Origin: Thraustochytrium sp. TN22
Taxonomy: Eukaryota > Sar > Bigyra > Thraustochytrida > Thraustochytriidae
DNA length: 64,000 nt
Direction: 5' to 3'
NCBI GenBank assembly: GCA_013306675.1
Contig: JABLUY010000016.1
Location: forward strand, 124,001-188,000
Below are positions 1 through 10,400 of this stretch, piece by piece (position 1 is the stretch's first letter; each line of letters begins with the position of its first letter). The translations under genes and the position numbers were made by a program. The notes under the pieces were generated by a model, which was given only the letters and a program-made list of their open reading frames with translations, ran no database searches and had not been told where the DNA came from.

Positions 1-464
1 CCGCGTCCCTTGCGTCCACAGGGGCGCCCCCCCTCGAAGTTCGCCGCAGCCTCCCGCAGTGGAAAGATGACGAGACCGTGCACCACTGGACAGGGCGCGA
101 CTCGGAGGGGGGCCGGGCCGCTCAGTGGGAGGGGGCAGTGGGCGGGTGGGGACGAGGGGCGAAGCGCGAGCGTTTTTTCCGTGTACCGTTTGATGGAGCG
201 GGTGGCGGCGCCTAAGGCGCGGCCGGTAGAAAGCGGGAGGGGCCTCGGGCGGGAACGCAGGAGGGTTAGGCGGCGGCAGATAGGCCGGGCGCCGGCTGCG
301 GGAGGTGGGGGGAAGCGGGGCGCGAGCGAGCCGTTAGGCCGGCTAAGACTTGCGCGAGCGGCGCATGCGGCGGCAGCGCACGTACGGTCAGGAGAACCGA
401 GGCACGCGTTGACTCCCACGAGGTCTGGGCTGCCAGTGGCCCGAGCTGGGACGATGGCGAGACG
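1..464. other. GC-rich stretch without a supportable gene
   Basis: The stretch is CpG-rich with G-runs. Open frames cross it on both strands, but they are arginine/glycine-rich, show no domain-like sequence, and run into the tRNA-like repeats that follow. It may be the far 3' flank of the minus-strand aminotransferase or the edge of a gene outside the window. Confidence 0.4.
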
Positions 465-706
465 CGAGGTCTCGGACTTGGACCTGCACTTGATGAAAAT
501 CGAACTTGCATTCCATTTATCAACTGAGCTATCGCTCTGGGGAGACGCAAGGTCTTGGACTTGATACTGCACTTGATGAGAATCGAACTTGCATTCCGTT
601 TATAACTGAGCTATCGCTTTGGGGAGACACAAGGTCTCGGACTTGGAACTGCACTTGATGAAAATCGAACTTGCATTCCTTTTATAACTGAGCTATCGCT
701 TTGGGG
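465..706 (-). repeat. Three tandem tRNA-like repeat units (82-83 bp period)
   Basis: A unit beginning with CACTTGATGAAAATCGAACT recurs at about 487, 570 and 652, so the period is 83 and then 82 bp, and copies differ at few positions. On the minus strand each unit carries TAGCTCAGTTG, which matches a tRNA A box, followed by GTTCGATTTTC, which resembles a B box. The gap between the boxes is too short for a full anticodon arm, and the ends do not pair as an acceptor stem. This is therefore a tRNA-derived tandem or SINE-like repeat, not a functional tRNA. It starts about 30 bp downstream of the aminotransferase stop codon and has the same orientation. Confidence 0.75.
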
Positions 707-734
707 TTCTACGTCTCACTCACCCTTGTAGTAG

Positions 735-2255
735 TTAGGCGAGCTTGGCCTGGTAGGCGCGGATGGCATCGGCAAGGCGCTCGGCACCGACCTTGATGTC
801 CTCGGCATCGTAGTAAGAGAAGGAGAGGCGAAGGTAGTTCTTCATGGACTCGCCGAAGCTGGCGCCGGGGAGGAAGCCGACCTTGTGGTTGTCGACGGCC
901 TCCTTGAGGAGGTCGGCGGCGATCTGGCCCTCGGGGAGCTTGACGAGCACGAAGTAGCCGCCCTGGGGCTTCTCGAAGGTCGTGCCCTCGGGCAGGTGCT
1001 CCTCGAGCGCCTTCTCGAGCGTCGAGTAGCGGGTCCAGAGGGTCTCGCGAGTCCAGTCGAGGTGCTTGTCCTGGAGGCCCATGTCGATGGCCTTCTGCAC
1101 GAAGCCGAAGACGACCGGGTTGAGGCCGCCGGAGGAGTCGAGCTGGCCGCAGGCGGCGACCTGGGCGAGGATCTTCTCGCTGCCCTGGAGCCAGCCGGCG
1201 CGCAGCGCAGGGGCGAGAATCTTGCTGAAGGAGCCCATGCAGAGCACCTTGTCGTGCTTGGCGAAGGTCATCATCGGGGGCGGCGGGGTGATGTGCGGGA
1301 AGGTGAGCAGCTGGTAGACCTCGTCGCAGACCAGGATGAAGTCGTACTTGGCGGCCAGCGCGCAGAGCTTCTCGCGGCGCTCCGCCGTGAGCGTGCGGCC
1401 GGTCGGGTTGTGCGCGGTCGGCACAATGTACATCATCTTGGGCACCGGGCCAGCCTCGAGCGCCTGCTCCAGCTTGTACACGTCGAGGCCCTCCTCGTCC
1501 ATGGGGATCTGGCGGCAGTCCAGCTTGAAGTCCTTGAAGATGGACTTGGCCAAGAAGTACGTGGGCTCCTCGGCATATACAATGTCGCCCGCCTGGACGA
1601 ACAGCGAGCAGATGAGCGCCAGCGTGCCGGTCACGCCGTTCGTCATCATGATCTTGTTCGGGTCCACATCGTACCCGTACCGCTGGGTCAGGAACTTGAC
1701 CACGGAGTCGCGGCACTTGCCAAAGCCGTAAATGTGCCCGTACTGCAGGTACAGCGGGTCCGTCTCGCCCAGCTTGGCGGTCGCCGCCTCCCGGATCGCC
1801 TCAAGCGGCAGCATCGACGGCGCCGGCTGGCCCACCTTGAAGTTCACCTGCACATCCACGGTGGGGATGTCATACTGCGCATCCGCGTTCAAGGGTCTCT
1901 GTCAGCTGTCTGTCTCCCGTCGCGTCCTCCGCGGCACGCATCTTCAGAGTGCGTCTCGGCACATCGTCTTGCCGTGCCGAGCCCTCCTCTGCCCCTCCCG
2001 GTCGGCACGAGACGAGACGCTGCTCCATGCTGCGCCGCAGGGGGGCCGGGGGGACGTGGGGGGAGCGCGCATCCAGGTTGCGACCACGGCCTGCTCGCAC
2101 ATCGCGCCGCACCACGCCTCCTGTTGCCCCCAACTCCGCTCGCTCGTGCGTCCTCCGCGCCCCTGGCTGGTGGCCTGGCCTCGGCAAGGCCTGCCATTCT
2201 CCATCCCAGCCCAACCATGCTCGTCGCCTGCACGTACCTGGCCGTACTCGCCCAT
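735..2255 (-). CDS. PLP-dependent class I/II aminotransferase (2-aminoadipate/aromatic aminotransferase-like)
   Basis: This is a fold-type I PLP aminotransferase. SFSKILAPALRAGW holds the Schiff-base lysine and the phosphate-binding region; AHNPTGRTL and CDEVYQLL are the usual cofactor-contact segments. Family members of this shape transfer amino groups from 2-aminoadipate, kynurenine or aromatic/branched amino acids; the substrate cannot be told here. The long open frame begins at a TTG and has an in-frame TGA just upstream, so the start must be spliced. A good candidate is ATG at 2255 in strong Kozak context (MGEYGQ), donor CAG|GTACGT after 2238, acceptor CTGACAG before 1898. This gives exons 2255-2238 and 1898-735 (minus), a 339-nt intron and 393 aa, all in frame. 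A second in-frame acceptor a few codons later (GCGCAG before TATGAC) is possible. It stands alone, and its stop is close to the tRNA-like repeats. Confidence 0.88.
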
Positions 2256-3620
2256 GGTGTCGAAGTTGTCCTGCCTGCGGTCGCTCCTGCTGCTGCTGCT
2301 GCTGCTGCTCGTCGCTGAGCCGCTGCGCGATGGGGTTCTGGAGCGCGACGAGTCGAGACGAGCTCGCCTAGCCTGCCCGATAGTGAGCTCGCGTTGAGCT
2401 CGGTTGGGCCCGAAGCGTGCGAGCGAGCGACCGCGAGCGAGAGCGCAGCCACTGCAAAACACTGGCTGCAAAGGCAACGCGCAGTGCAGCCAACGCAGTG
2501 CAGCGTAAGCTAGGCCAGCACTTCGCTCGCGCGATGCGGATCGCGCCAGTGATTCATTGATCCAACCGAGACTCGGCGGCGTGTTGCGCGAATGTGTGGC
2601 TGCGCTTGGCCGCGGCCGCGGCGCTGCGCGCGAAGAAGCGGCCTAATTGCACGAAATGTACCAGTAAGTGATGATGAGAACCGTTAGCTTAGGAGAGCTA
2701 GCCTAGCTCGCCCTCGGCACCCGACTCGCCGACCACGACTCGGACTCCGGGCCAGCGCTGCCCAGCGGCGCTTGTCAGCGAGTTTGTCAGTCAGAGACTC
2801 TGATCATGGTCGGGCTGGCAGCGGATCCCACAAACTTGGGAAGAGCTAGGCTGCGGAAGTCGACTCGCCACCAAGGAAGCAGTGAAGCGCATCCGTTCAG
2901 GGGCTCAAGCAGCTGATGACTGCTAGCTTAACGTTAGGCCTAAGAGAGAGAGAGTGTAGGCTGGGCCCCGGTGAACATGAGGTTGCGGTGCGCACAGTGA
3001 TGCGGCGGAGAGATTTTGCGAGGCGCCAGAAGCTTCACCCGATACTCCTGCACCTCGCCAAGTCCCACAGCGTGCGCGACTGCGGCGTGCTGTGGTGGCA
3101 TCTCCGTGCAGGCTTCTTTTCCTCGGCGTAAGTTATGTCCGGTGAAGTGAGCATGCATCGCGCACACTCTGTCTGTGCCCTTTTCTCCCAATGGTGCTCA
3201 TGCCACTGTAGGCACTTTCGTCCGAGGAGGACGGGTAGGGTGTAAGTCTTTGGGCTGCAGAGTCGTTTGGAAAGCGAAGCCTCGCCAAGGCACCCGCTTG
3301 CTGGCCGTTTTGCTTTCTTTGCTTTGCTTTGCTTTGCATTGCCTAACGCAGCCGCGCAAGGCCTGGCAGGCGGGAGCTACGCACGCTCGCACACATCTAC
3401 ACACACGCGCACACGACAATAGGAAGACGTGCCTCGCGGCGAAACAGAAGGCCGGCGGCGAGGAGGTCTCGCTCGCAGAGACAGTGCTCTTGCGCGGCCG
3501 TCACCCGTCCGCCGCCTTCAAAGCTCTCGCGGCGCGGTGGATGTCCGTGAGACGCGCACGGACGTAGACGTGGAGGAGCGAGCGCTGAGCAGCGCGAGCA
3601 GGCTGGAGCTCGAGCAGAAT
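2256..3620. other. Intergenic/5' region between divergent genes
   Basis: About 1.36 kb separate the aminotransferase start and the next plus-strand ATG. The proximal part holds a CTG/CAG run (about 2286-2310). A CTTTG pentamer run lies near 3309-3340. Open frames here are short and unlike known proteins. The frame of the downstream gene is open back to a GTG at 3429, but the first ATG is at 3621, so I treat 3429-3620 as 5' UTR. Confidence 0.45.
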
Positions 3621-6600
3621 ATGGGAAGCGGGGCGAGCTCCCAGCGCGAACGCAAGACGCCGCCCCCGGCCGAAGAGGAGCTCGAGGAGAAGAAGCGCAA
3701 GCGGCAAAACAACCCGGTCAAGGGTCAAGCCAACTACGGGTCGAACGCCGCATCCAGCCCGGTGCTTGGGTCGCAGGGAGCAGGCCTGGGCAGCCAAGGG
3801 TCAATGCGACCGGCTTTGGACAGCAGTAAACGCGTGTCCATGCACGAGTCCGCCGACCGTAAGCAGTCGCTCATCCCCGACCCGAAGCTGCTGCGGTCCT
3901 CGCTGGAGGATGTTCCCATCAGCAGAACTGGCTCCGCCGAAATGGGAATCTCGGCTGGTGCCGAGGTGGCAAGCAAAAGCCCATCCTCGTGCCCGGATGA
4001 GGCCGGTGTTGGCTTTGCCACAGAGGAGAAGGGCAACGACCGTGAACACGTGGAAGACGCGGCAAGCAGTAGCGAGGATGAGAACGAGTCAGAGGACGTC
4101 AACGACGGCGTGAAGAGGAGTATGAGCGAGGAGAAGTCTGCCGCCTCTGTCGCTGGCAAGTTGAGCAGGCGAAGCTCGGACGGCTTCGCTCATCACGGCA
4201 ATAGCAAACCTTTGCTGAGCAGCACTTTCGGGGAAGATGATGGCGACGAGTACTCGAGCGAGTGGGCCGGACGAAGCGAGTCGAAGGAAACCCTTGGCGG
4301 CGGCGCTGGCGAGAGCAGCGGCCTTCATCTTCGGGCGCGGACTGGAGATCACGACAAAAACAAGAAGAAGAACGAGAAGAAGAAGAACAAGTCGACAACT
4401 CTTCCTGATCGTGCACCTCGGTTCCACCCCAATTCCAAGGAGCTTGCGCATCGCTCGCCCTCGTCCGTCTTCAAACCATCCGAGACCAAGCTGGATGACT
4501 TCGCCAAAAAGTACCTGACCGAGCTTCCGCGCGGTGGGCACTGGTGCAAGTTAGGAGACGTGGTGATGCAGTTCGGCTGCCCGCCGGAGACGATCAAGGA
4601 CTCCATGAACCTTGGCCTGCCGGTGCCGCAGTACTTCGTCGTGCTGGGGGAACTTTTCTCGCGCACCAAGGGGCTCAACCTGGCGGAGCTCGAGTTCCCT
4701 GCGTACTTCAACTTCTTTATTCGGAAGCGACGAACCGTAGTCATCACAACGCCTGCGATCGAGGCTAGAATCAGGGCTCTTTTCCAGGAGACTCTCTTGG
4801 GGCCCCGGCGAGAGGACCTGGACGTCGCCAAGGACTTCCCCGAGGGGACTCCAGAGCACTTCATGCCCAACTTCAAGGCGGAAGGCGAGTGGCTTGACGA
4901 GGCGCGCAAGACGCTCTCTGTGGACGACTTGCTCTGCTTCCAGCCTTTCACCTTTCAGAATGTCGACAGTCTGGGCTTTGCGGCAAGGCTCGAGACCACC
5001 ATCGACAACGAAGAGGTGAGAATCTCCTTCGATGTCCCAAGCAAGGCCTATGAGATCTCTTCCAAGCACATCGAGCCACCAGGCATGATCTCACTTCACA
5101 TCGCCGAGATCGCGCGATCGATCGAAGAGAATGATATCAACGTGGCGCAGGTCACGGCAGGCCCGCGTGTGTCCACCGCGAGTTTCCTGGCCACAAGCAG
5201 GGAGGCCAATGTGATCCAGGCAAAATCGGCATCGCGAATTGGAGGCATCGCCGCCCCTGCTGCGAATGTGCAAGAGATGGAAGCGGATATGCTGGAGCCG
5301 CCGGTGCTGGGCGTCACCATGTTGGGCACATCGCACGGCTTCGACCCGACCGGGCAGACCACAGGCTTTGTGGTGTGGACCAACCGACGCGGCACCATGG
5401 TCGATCCCCCGCCCAACGCCATCACCTGCCTGGAGAACCTGCAGATCTCAGCGCGTAGCATCGACTCCATCGTCCTCACTCACTGCCACAGCGACCACGA
5501 CGCGGGCACTTTCAGGAGGTTGCTCTTCGATCAGCACGTTACCTTCTACACCACGCGGACCATTTTTGAGTCCTTCACGCGCAAGTACTCTGCCATCACG
5601 GACCTCTCCGAGGAGTTTCTGCACCAGCTGCTGGTATTTAAGCCCATCGTCATCGGCGAGGACACCTTCATCCACGGCGCGCGCTGGAACTTCTTCTATT
5701 CGTTACATACAATCCCGTGCATCGGCTTTCGCGTCTCACTCGAGGGGAAAAGCATCGCTTACAGCGCCGACACACACAACGACCCGGACCTCTTCAGTCG
5801 CATGCATCAGGACGGCGTCATCGGCGACGGCCGCCGCGCTTCGCTCGACTCCTTTCCCTGGGACGCAGACCTCATTCTCCACGAGGCCGGCGTCCCGCCC
5901 ATCCACACGCCCATGAAGCGACTCGTGGCGCTCTCAGACGACATCAAGAACAAGCTCTATGTTGTGCACGTTGCGCAAAAGGATGTGCCGCGCGACAGCG
6001 GCCTGCGCACGCTCAGCCAGGGCTCCACGCGCTCGCTCGACGTGCCTTCGAACCCAGCCGAGCGCTACATCGAGATCCTCGACGTCCTCTCCACGGTGGA
6101 CTTCTTCCAGATGTCGTACCAAACCTTCCGCGACACACTTCCGGTGCTCCACCTGGTGCGGTGCGAGAGCTTTGAGCCCGGGGACCGCATCGTGCGCGAA
6201 GGAGACCCGGGCGACAAATGCTATATCATCACGCGGGGCGTCGCCATTGTCCGCTGGGAGAATAACGGCGTCGCTGGCGAGAAGCGATTCTTCGTGGGCG
6301 ACTATTTCGGCGAGACGTCCTTGGTCACCGGCGAGCCCCGCAATGCCGATGTCTACGCGCTCACACGCGTGCAGGCCGCCACCATCACCAAGAAGCACTT
6401 CGACGCATTGGTGCAAGGCACTGACGTGAAGCGTGACCTCATCGCGCTATCTGAGACCCGCAAGAGCAACAGCTGGGAGCTCATCTGTCGCAACTCTATC
6501 ACGCGCAACCTTACCTCCACGGCCAAGACCCAGCTCGAGTTTCTCATGGAAGAGCGCCACTTCTCCGCGGGGGAGATCGCGTGGCAAATCGGCGACCCGG

Positions 6601-7217
6601 CAAGCTTCGTAATGCTCGTGCAGACAGGGCTCTTTCACATCAAGTGCGATGAGAACAAGCTGCGGGAGCGCAGCCTTAGTCTCAGCGTTTCGGTAGACTC
6701 CGAGAGCGGCTGCATGACCATCATGAACCGCCAGATCCACCGATCGGCCAGCAGCGCAGCCAGGGACACCTCAATCCCTCTCACGCGTGGCGCTATAGCC
6801 CAGCCCTTGGTCTCGGCGGGTTCCTCCAGCTCGCTCCAGGATATCGGCTCAGCTCCTACGCGAGCCACTCTTACAAGTCAAGGCTCGATGACTCTTCTTC
6901 AGGAGTCTCCCCGTGCGGCGCCTCGCATCGAGATGAGTCGTGGCGAGTCCGCGGCGCAGATGCGTCGTACTACGCGTCGCAAGCGCTCCCTTACCACCTA
7001 TGTCGACACGGAGATCCGCCACACCGAGGACCTCTGTGGGCCAGGCATTCTCATAGGCGATTTTGACGGCGTCTTTGCGGGCTCGTCCATCGTCTCTGAC
7101 TGTGTCTGTATCCAGGAAGGCACCGCTCTCATCATCAACGAGCAAAAGTGGAGGAACTTTTGCGGCAGGTACCCTGGTGGTCTCCTCTTCTTCATGAACA
7201 AGCATATTGCCAAGTGA
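3621..7217 (+). CDS. Predicted N-myristoylated metallo-beta-lactamase-fold protein with two cyclic-nucleotide-binding domains
   Basis: 1198 aa. The N-terminus MGSGASS fits an N-myristoylation signal (Gly2, Ser6), suggesting membrane attachment. Residues 10-300 are charged and disordered. A metallo-beta-lactamase fold follows, with THCHSDHDAG at about 620-629 (His621, His623, Asp625, His626 as metal ligands) and further His/Asp motifs such as SADTHND. A first cNMP-binding domain lies at about 850-930, with GDPGDKCYIITRG and a phosphate-binding-cassette-like FGETSLVTGEPRNADV that keeps its arginine. A second, more divergent one begins near 955 and seems split by a Ser/Arg-rich insert of roughly 125 residues before GDFDGVFAGSS. 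Family knowledge: MBL-cNBD proteins occur in protists and are uncharacterised; the MBL part resembles phosphodiesterase/RNase Z-type hydrolases. Role inferred: a cNMP-regulated hydrolase at a membrane. The start was moved from a GTG at 3429 to this ATG. Confidence 0.85.
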   Translation: MGSGASSQRERKTPPPAEEELEEKKRKRQNNPVKGQANYGSNAASSPVLGSQGAGLGSQGSMRPALDSSKRVSMHESADRKQSLIPDPKLLRSSLEDVPISRTGSAEMGISAGAEVASKSPSSCPDEAGVGFATEEKGNDREHVEDAASSSEDENESEDVNDGVKRSMSEEKSAASVAGKLSRRSSDGFAHHGNSKPLLSSTFGEDDGDEYSSEWAGRSESKETLGGGAGESSGLHLRARTGDHDKNKKKNEKKKNKSTTLPDRAPRFHPNSKELAHRSPSSVFKPSETKLDDFAKKYLTELPRGGHWCKLGDVVMQFGCPPETIKDSMNLGLPVPQYFVVLGELFSRTKGLNLAELEFPAYFNFFIRKRRTVVITTPAIEARIRALFQETLLGPRREDLDVAKDFPEGTPEHFMPNFKAEGEWLDEARKTLSVDDLLCFQPFTFQNVDSLGFAARLETTIDNEEVRISFDVPSKAYEISSKHIEPPGMISLHIAEIARSIEENDINVAQVTAGPRVSTASFLATSREANVIQAKSASRIGGIAAPAANVQEMEADMLEPPVLGVTMLGTSHGFDPTGQTTGFVVWTNRRGTMVDPPPNAITCLENLQISARSIDSIVLTHCHSDHDAGTFRRLLFDQHVTFYTTRTIFESFTRKYSAITDLSEEFLHQLLVFKPIVIGEDTFIHGARWNFFYSLHTIPCIGFRVSLEGKSIAYSADTHNDPDLFSRMHQDGVIGDGRRASLDSFPWDADLILHEAGVPPIHTPMKRLVALSDDIKNKLYVVHVAQKDVPRDSGLRTLSQGSTRSLDVPSNPAERYIEILDVLSTVDFFQMSYQTFRDTLPVLHLVRCESFEPGDRIVREGDPGDKCYIITRGVAIVRWENNGVAGEKRFFVGDYFGETSLVTGEPRNADVYALTRVQAATITKKHFDALVQGTDVKRDLIALSETRKSNSWELICRNSITRNLTSTAKTQLEFLMEERHFSAGEIAWQIGDPASFVMLVQTGLFHIKCDENKLRERSLSLSVSVDSESGCMTIMNRQIHRSASSAARDTSIPLTRGAIAQPLVSAGSSSSLQDIGSAPTRATLTSQGSMTLLQESPRAAPRIEMSRGESAAQMRRTTRRKRSLTTYVDTEIRHTEDLCGPGILIGDFDGVFAGSSIVSDCVCIQEGTALIINEQKWRNFCGRYPGGLLFFMNKHIAK

Positions 7218-7430
7218 GGGCACGAGATGTTTACCGTAACAGAGCAAACCAGGTCCATCCGTATTCAACAATCTTGGATGATCGTGGTCATCTGCCAACA
7301 TGAAGAGAGAGAGGCAAAAAATCAAACTTTTCTTCTGATTCGCTGTGGTCTCGCTCGAGGCCTATTTTTTGCTTTCCAAATCACGTGATGCTGTCGCACC
7401 CTGTCTCGCGCTCGCGCAAGGACAGCGAGA

Positions 7431-10400
7431 TTAGTCGTCCAGGTTGAGAAGGCAGGCACAGCCCATCATGACCCAGGCGTTGGGGTCAATGTCGGTGTGG
7501 ACAGAGACGGCAAGCACGAAGTTGGTGGACATGCCGGTTGTGCTGAGGACACCCTGACGATCAGATGTCTTGTACACCGGACAGCGGTAGTCCTTGGGAT
7601 CCGGGCGGAAGTTGATCTCAGGGATGAGGTGAACAGGCGGCAGCGCGGTGAACATCTGGCCCAGGAGCGACTGGTCCATGAGCTCCGTCTCGCGGTTGAA
7701 CCGCGCGCCCTCCATCCACATGCCGTACACGTAGACACCATCCTCGGGCGACTCGTTGATGTCCTCAGGCTCCGTATTGACGATGGAGTTGTTGAAGGTG
7801 AGCTCGTCGACTGCGACCTTGTACTTGCGCGCGTGCGTCTGCAGCGTGCCGGTCATAAAGCCTTGTGGGAAGAAGAACGCCTGCAGTGGGAAGGTGTGCG
7901 GCTGGCCCTCGTAGAGCCACTTGCGCAAAAAGTCGACGCGGAAGATCATGTCCTTGACCCAGCTCATGAGCGTCTTGCGCGAGGCGAAGCCAACGTTCGC
8001 CCAGTTCGGTGGGACCTGATTCACCAGAAACGCGCTATACATCTTGTCCAGGTCGCTGCTCATGACGACCAGGCCCTTGATGGCGCGCGCCAGCTCCTTG
8101 AGCGTAGCGTTCATCGTGCGGATGAGGCGGTTGAACTTGACCATCTCCTGGGAGAGCACCGTGTCGAGCGAGGAAATGAGCCCGGTGTCGAGGACGACGA
8201 AGGTGTTGGGCCCGGCAAGCTCCTTGTCGAGAATCTCCGGGACCTGGCCTTCGATCTCTGCCACAAGATCGAGCACGATGTCATCCGAGCTCATGCCGCC
8301 ACCACCACCGGACTCACGTGGCTGAAGGCCGAGCATCGTGGTGACCATCCCGGTGCTCTCCGCCTTTTGGAAGGTGATCTCGGCGTTCTTATGCATACCA
8401 AAGACCTCTGGGTTGTCTACCATTGGCAGCTGCCGCAGGTACACGTTGACCTCCGCGAAGCTGCACTCCACCGGTGCGTAGTAGAGTCCCGACGCAGAGA
8501 ACCGGTAGACGTCTTGCAGAATGCCCGGGTTGCAGTACTTTTGTAGAATGCCCATGAGGCAGCGACGGTCCCAGTCGTCCGTAACGCGGCCGCCGTAGTT
8601 GATCTGGCCCGTCACGTACAGCAGTGCGTCCCACGGCACGTTGTCCTGCTCGTCCAGGAAGCGGCGCAGCGTCTCGCGCGAGGTTTCCAGGTCGGAGTCG
8701 TTGAATTCGTAGCGGATATTCCACCCCAGCGGACCGAACTTGCGGCGTTCCTGCACAAGGGCATGGAAGAAGGAGAATCCCACCAGGAGCTTCTTCCAAG
8801 GCTGCGGCTTGAGGCAGCCCTCCCAGATTGACTCGCTCACGATGTTGTTGTCGAAGCTGCGGATCAGGTTGGCGCGCAGGCCCTTGGGAGGCTCATTTGT
8901 CAGCTTGACGCCGTTCTGCAAAACGGTTACTGGGAAGTAGGTCGCAGGGAAGGACGTCAGGTACAGCCGGAAGTCCTCGTGGATGACGTCTTGGTTCTCC
9001 TCGAGGCCCAGCACGATCTTCTCCAGCGTGGGCATCCAGGACTTGGCCAGGTGGCAGTTCTGCAACAGCACCCAGTCGCCGTTCTTGACGGAGTTCTCGA
9101 TGAGGCGCTCCGCGTGCGGGCCCTGGCCCTGGCCCAGCGAGATGACGTGCAGGCGCTCGCCGTAGCCCTTCTCCTTGGCAAACTTGAGCAGCATGGCCGT
9201 CGGGTCAGCGCCCTGCGACAGCACGAAGATGAGCGGCGTGTACCGGTTGGTGCCCACGTATACGTCCTCCATCTGCACGGGCGGGAACTCAACAAAGCAG
9301 CGCCCCAGCGAGCGCTCCACGAAGGCGTTCATGGCCACCAGGAGGGACTCTTCCTTTACCACCTTGACAAGCATGAGCTTCTGGAAGTCATTGAGCTTGT
9401 CCTCGAAGCCGTCTGGGGTGGGCTCAAAGTAAGGGCCGTCCGACTCGAGCCACGCCTGCCAGACATCGAAGTTCTCCGCCATGGAGGCCGCCAGGCCCTC
9501 GAAAGGCTTGATCATTTCCACGCCGGCCGTGGTCCCGTCGCCGTCTTCCTCCTCCCCCTGCTCGCCATCGCCGTCATCCTCCTCCTCCTGATTCACCCCG
9601 TCCGCACCGCCGCGCACCGGGACGGCCAGGTCGCGGTCCATGGCGCAGAGGTTGTCCCACTGCGCCTCGTTTAGCAGCTCGGCGTCCACGGCAGCCTGCG
9701 GGAGCTCGGCCATCTCGGAACGGTCCACGACACCAGCGCCGCGCAGCATGAGCATGAACTCAGGGCGCGAGATGGACTTGGCCTCGAGCAAAATCTGGAA
9801 GCAGATGAGCGCGGAGAAGAGCGACTTGTGTGTTTCGAAGAGGCCACGCGCCACCTGGGTGAAGATATATTCGGTCTGCGCCTTGAGCAGGTGCGCGATA
9901 CGGCGGTCAAACTCCGAGTGGCCCTCCATGCCGTCGTCTTCAAGCTGCGGAAGGTTCAGGCTCGTGAGGAAGAGCGCCTTGACGAAGCTGAGCGAGTACT
10001 GGTACATGGGGTCGATCTGCGTGAGGTCAGCAATCACAAAGTAGATGATAGCACCACGCGTAGCCACCGGCCGGTACGAGGCGCGCGCCTCCTCAATGCT
10101 GACCTGCGTCTTCTTGGACTCCTCAACGCGCTCGTGGATGATGGCCGAGGTCGTCTTCGAGTCCGCGAGCGTGTTGATGAGCACCTCGTCGTCGAGGATG
10201 TTGCCGGTGGACTCCGAGAGCAGTTGCAGGATCTTGGCTTCGAGGTCCTTGAGCTGCTTCGCGTCGGCCGCCATGGTGGTCACGAGCTTGTTCTTCTTCT
10301 CCTCGACGTCTGGGCGCTCCGACTTGACGACGTCGCCCAGCAGCTGGTCGGTGAGGCCGATGAAGGTGACAGTGAAGTTGATGAGCGTCACCTTGATGCA

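Noticed and set aside
10-564. 184-codon plus-strand frame at the window start
   Set aside because: Low-complexity Arg/Gly sequence that runs into the tRNA-like repeats.
465-706. Three genuine tRNA genes
   Set aside because: Acceptor ends do not pair, and the A-B box distance is too short for an anticodon arm.
885-2318. 477-codon plus-strand frame over the aminotransferase
   Set aside because: Antisense shadow, Leu/Glu/Val-rich with no domain.
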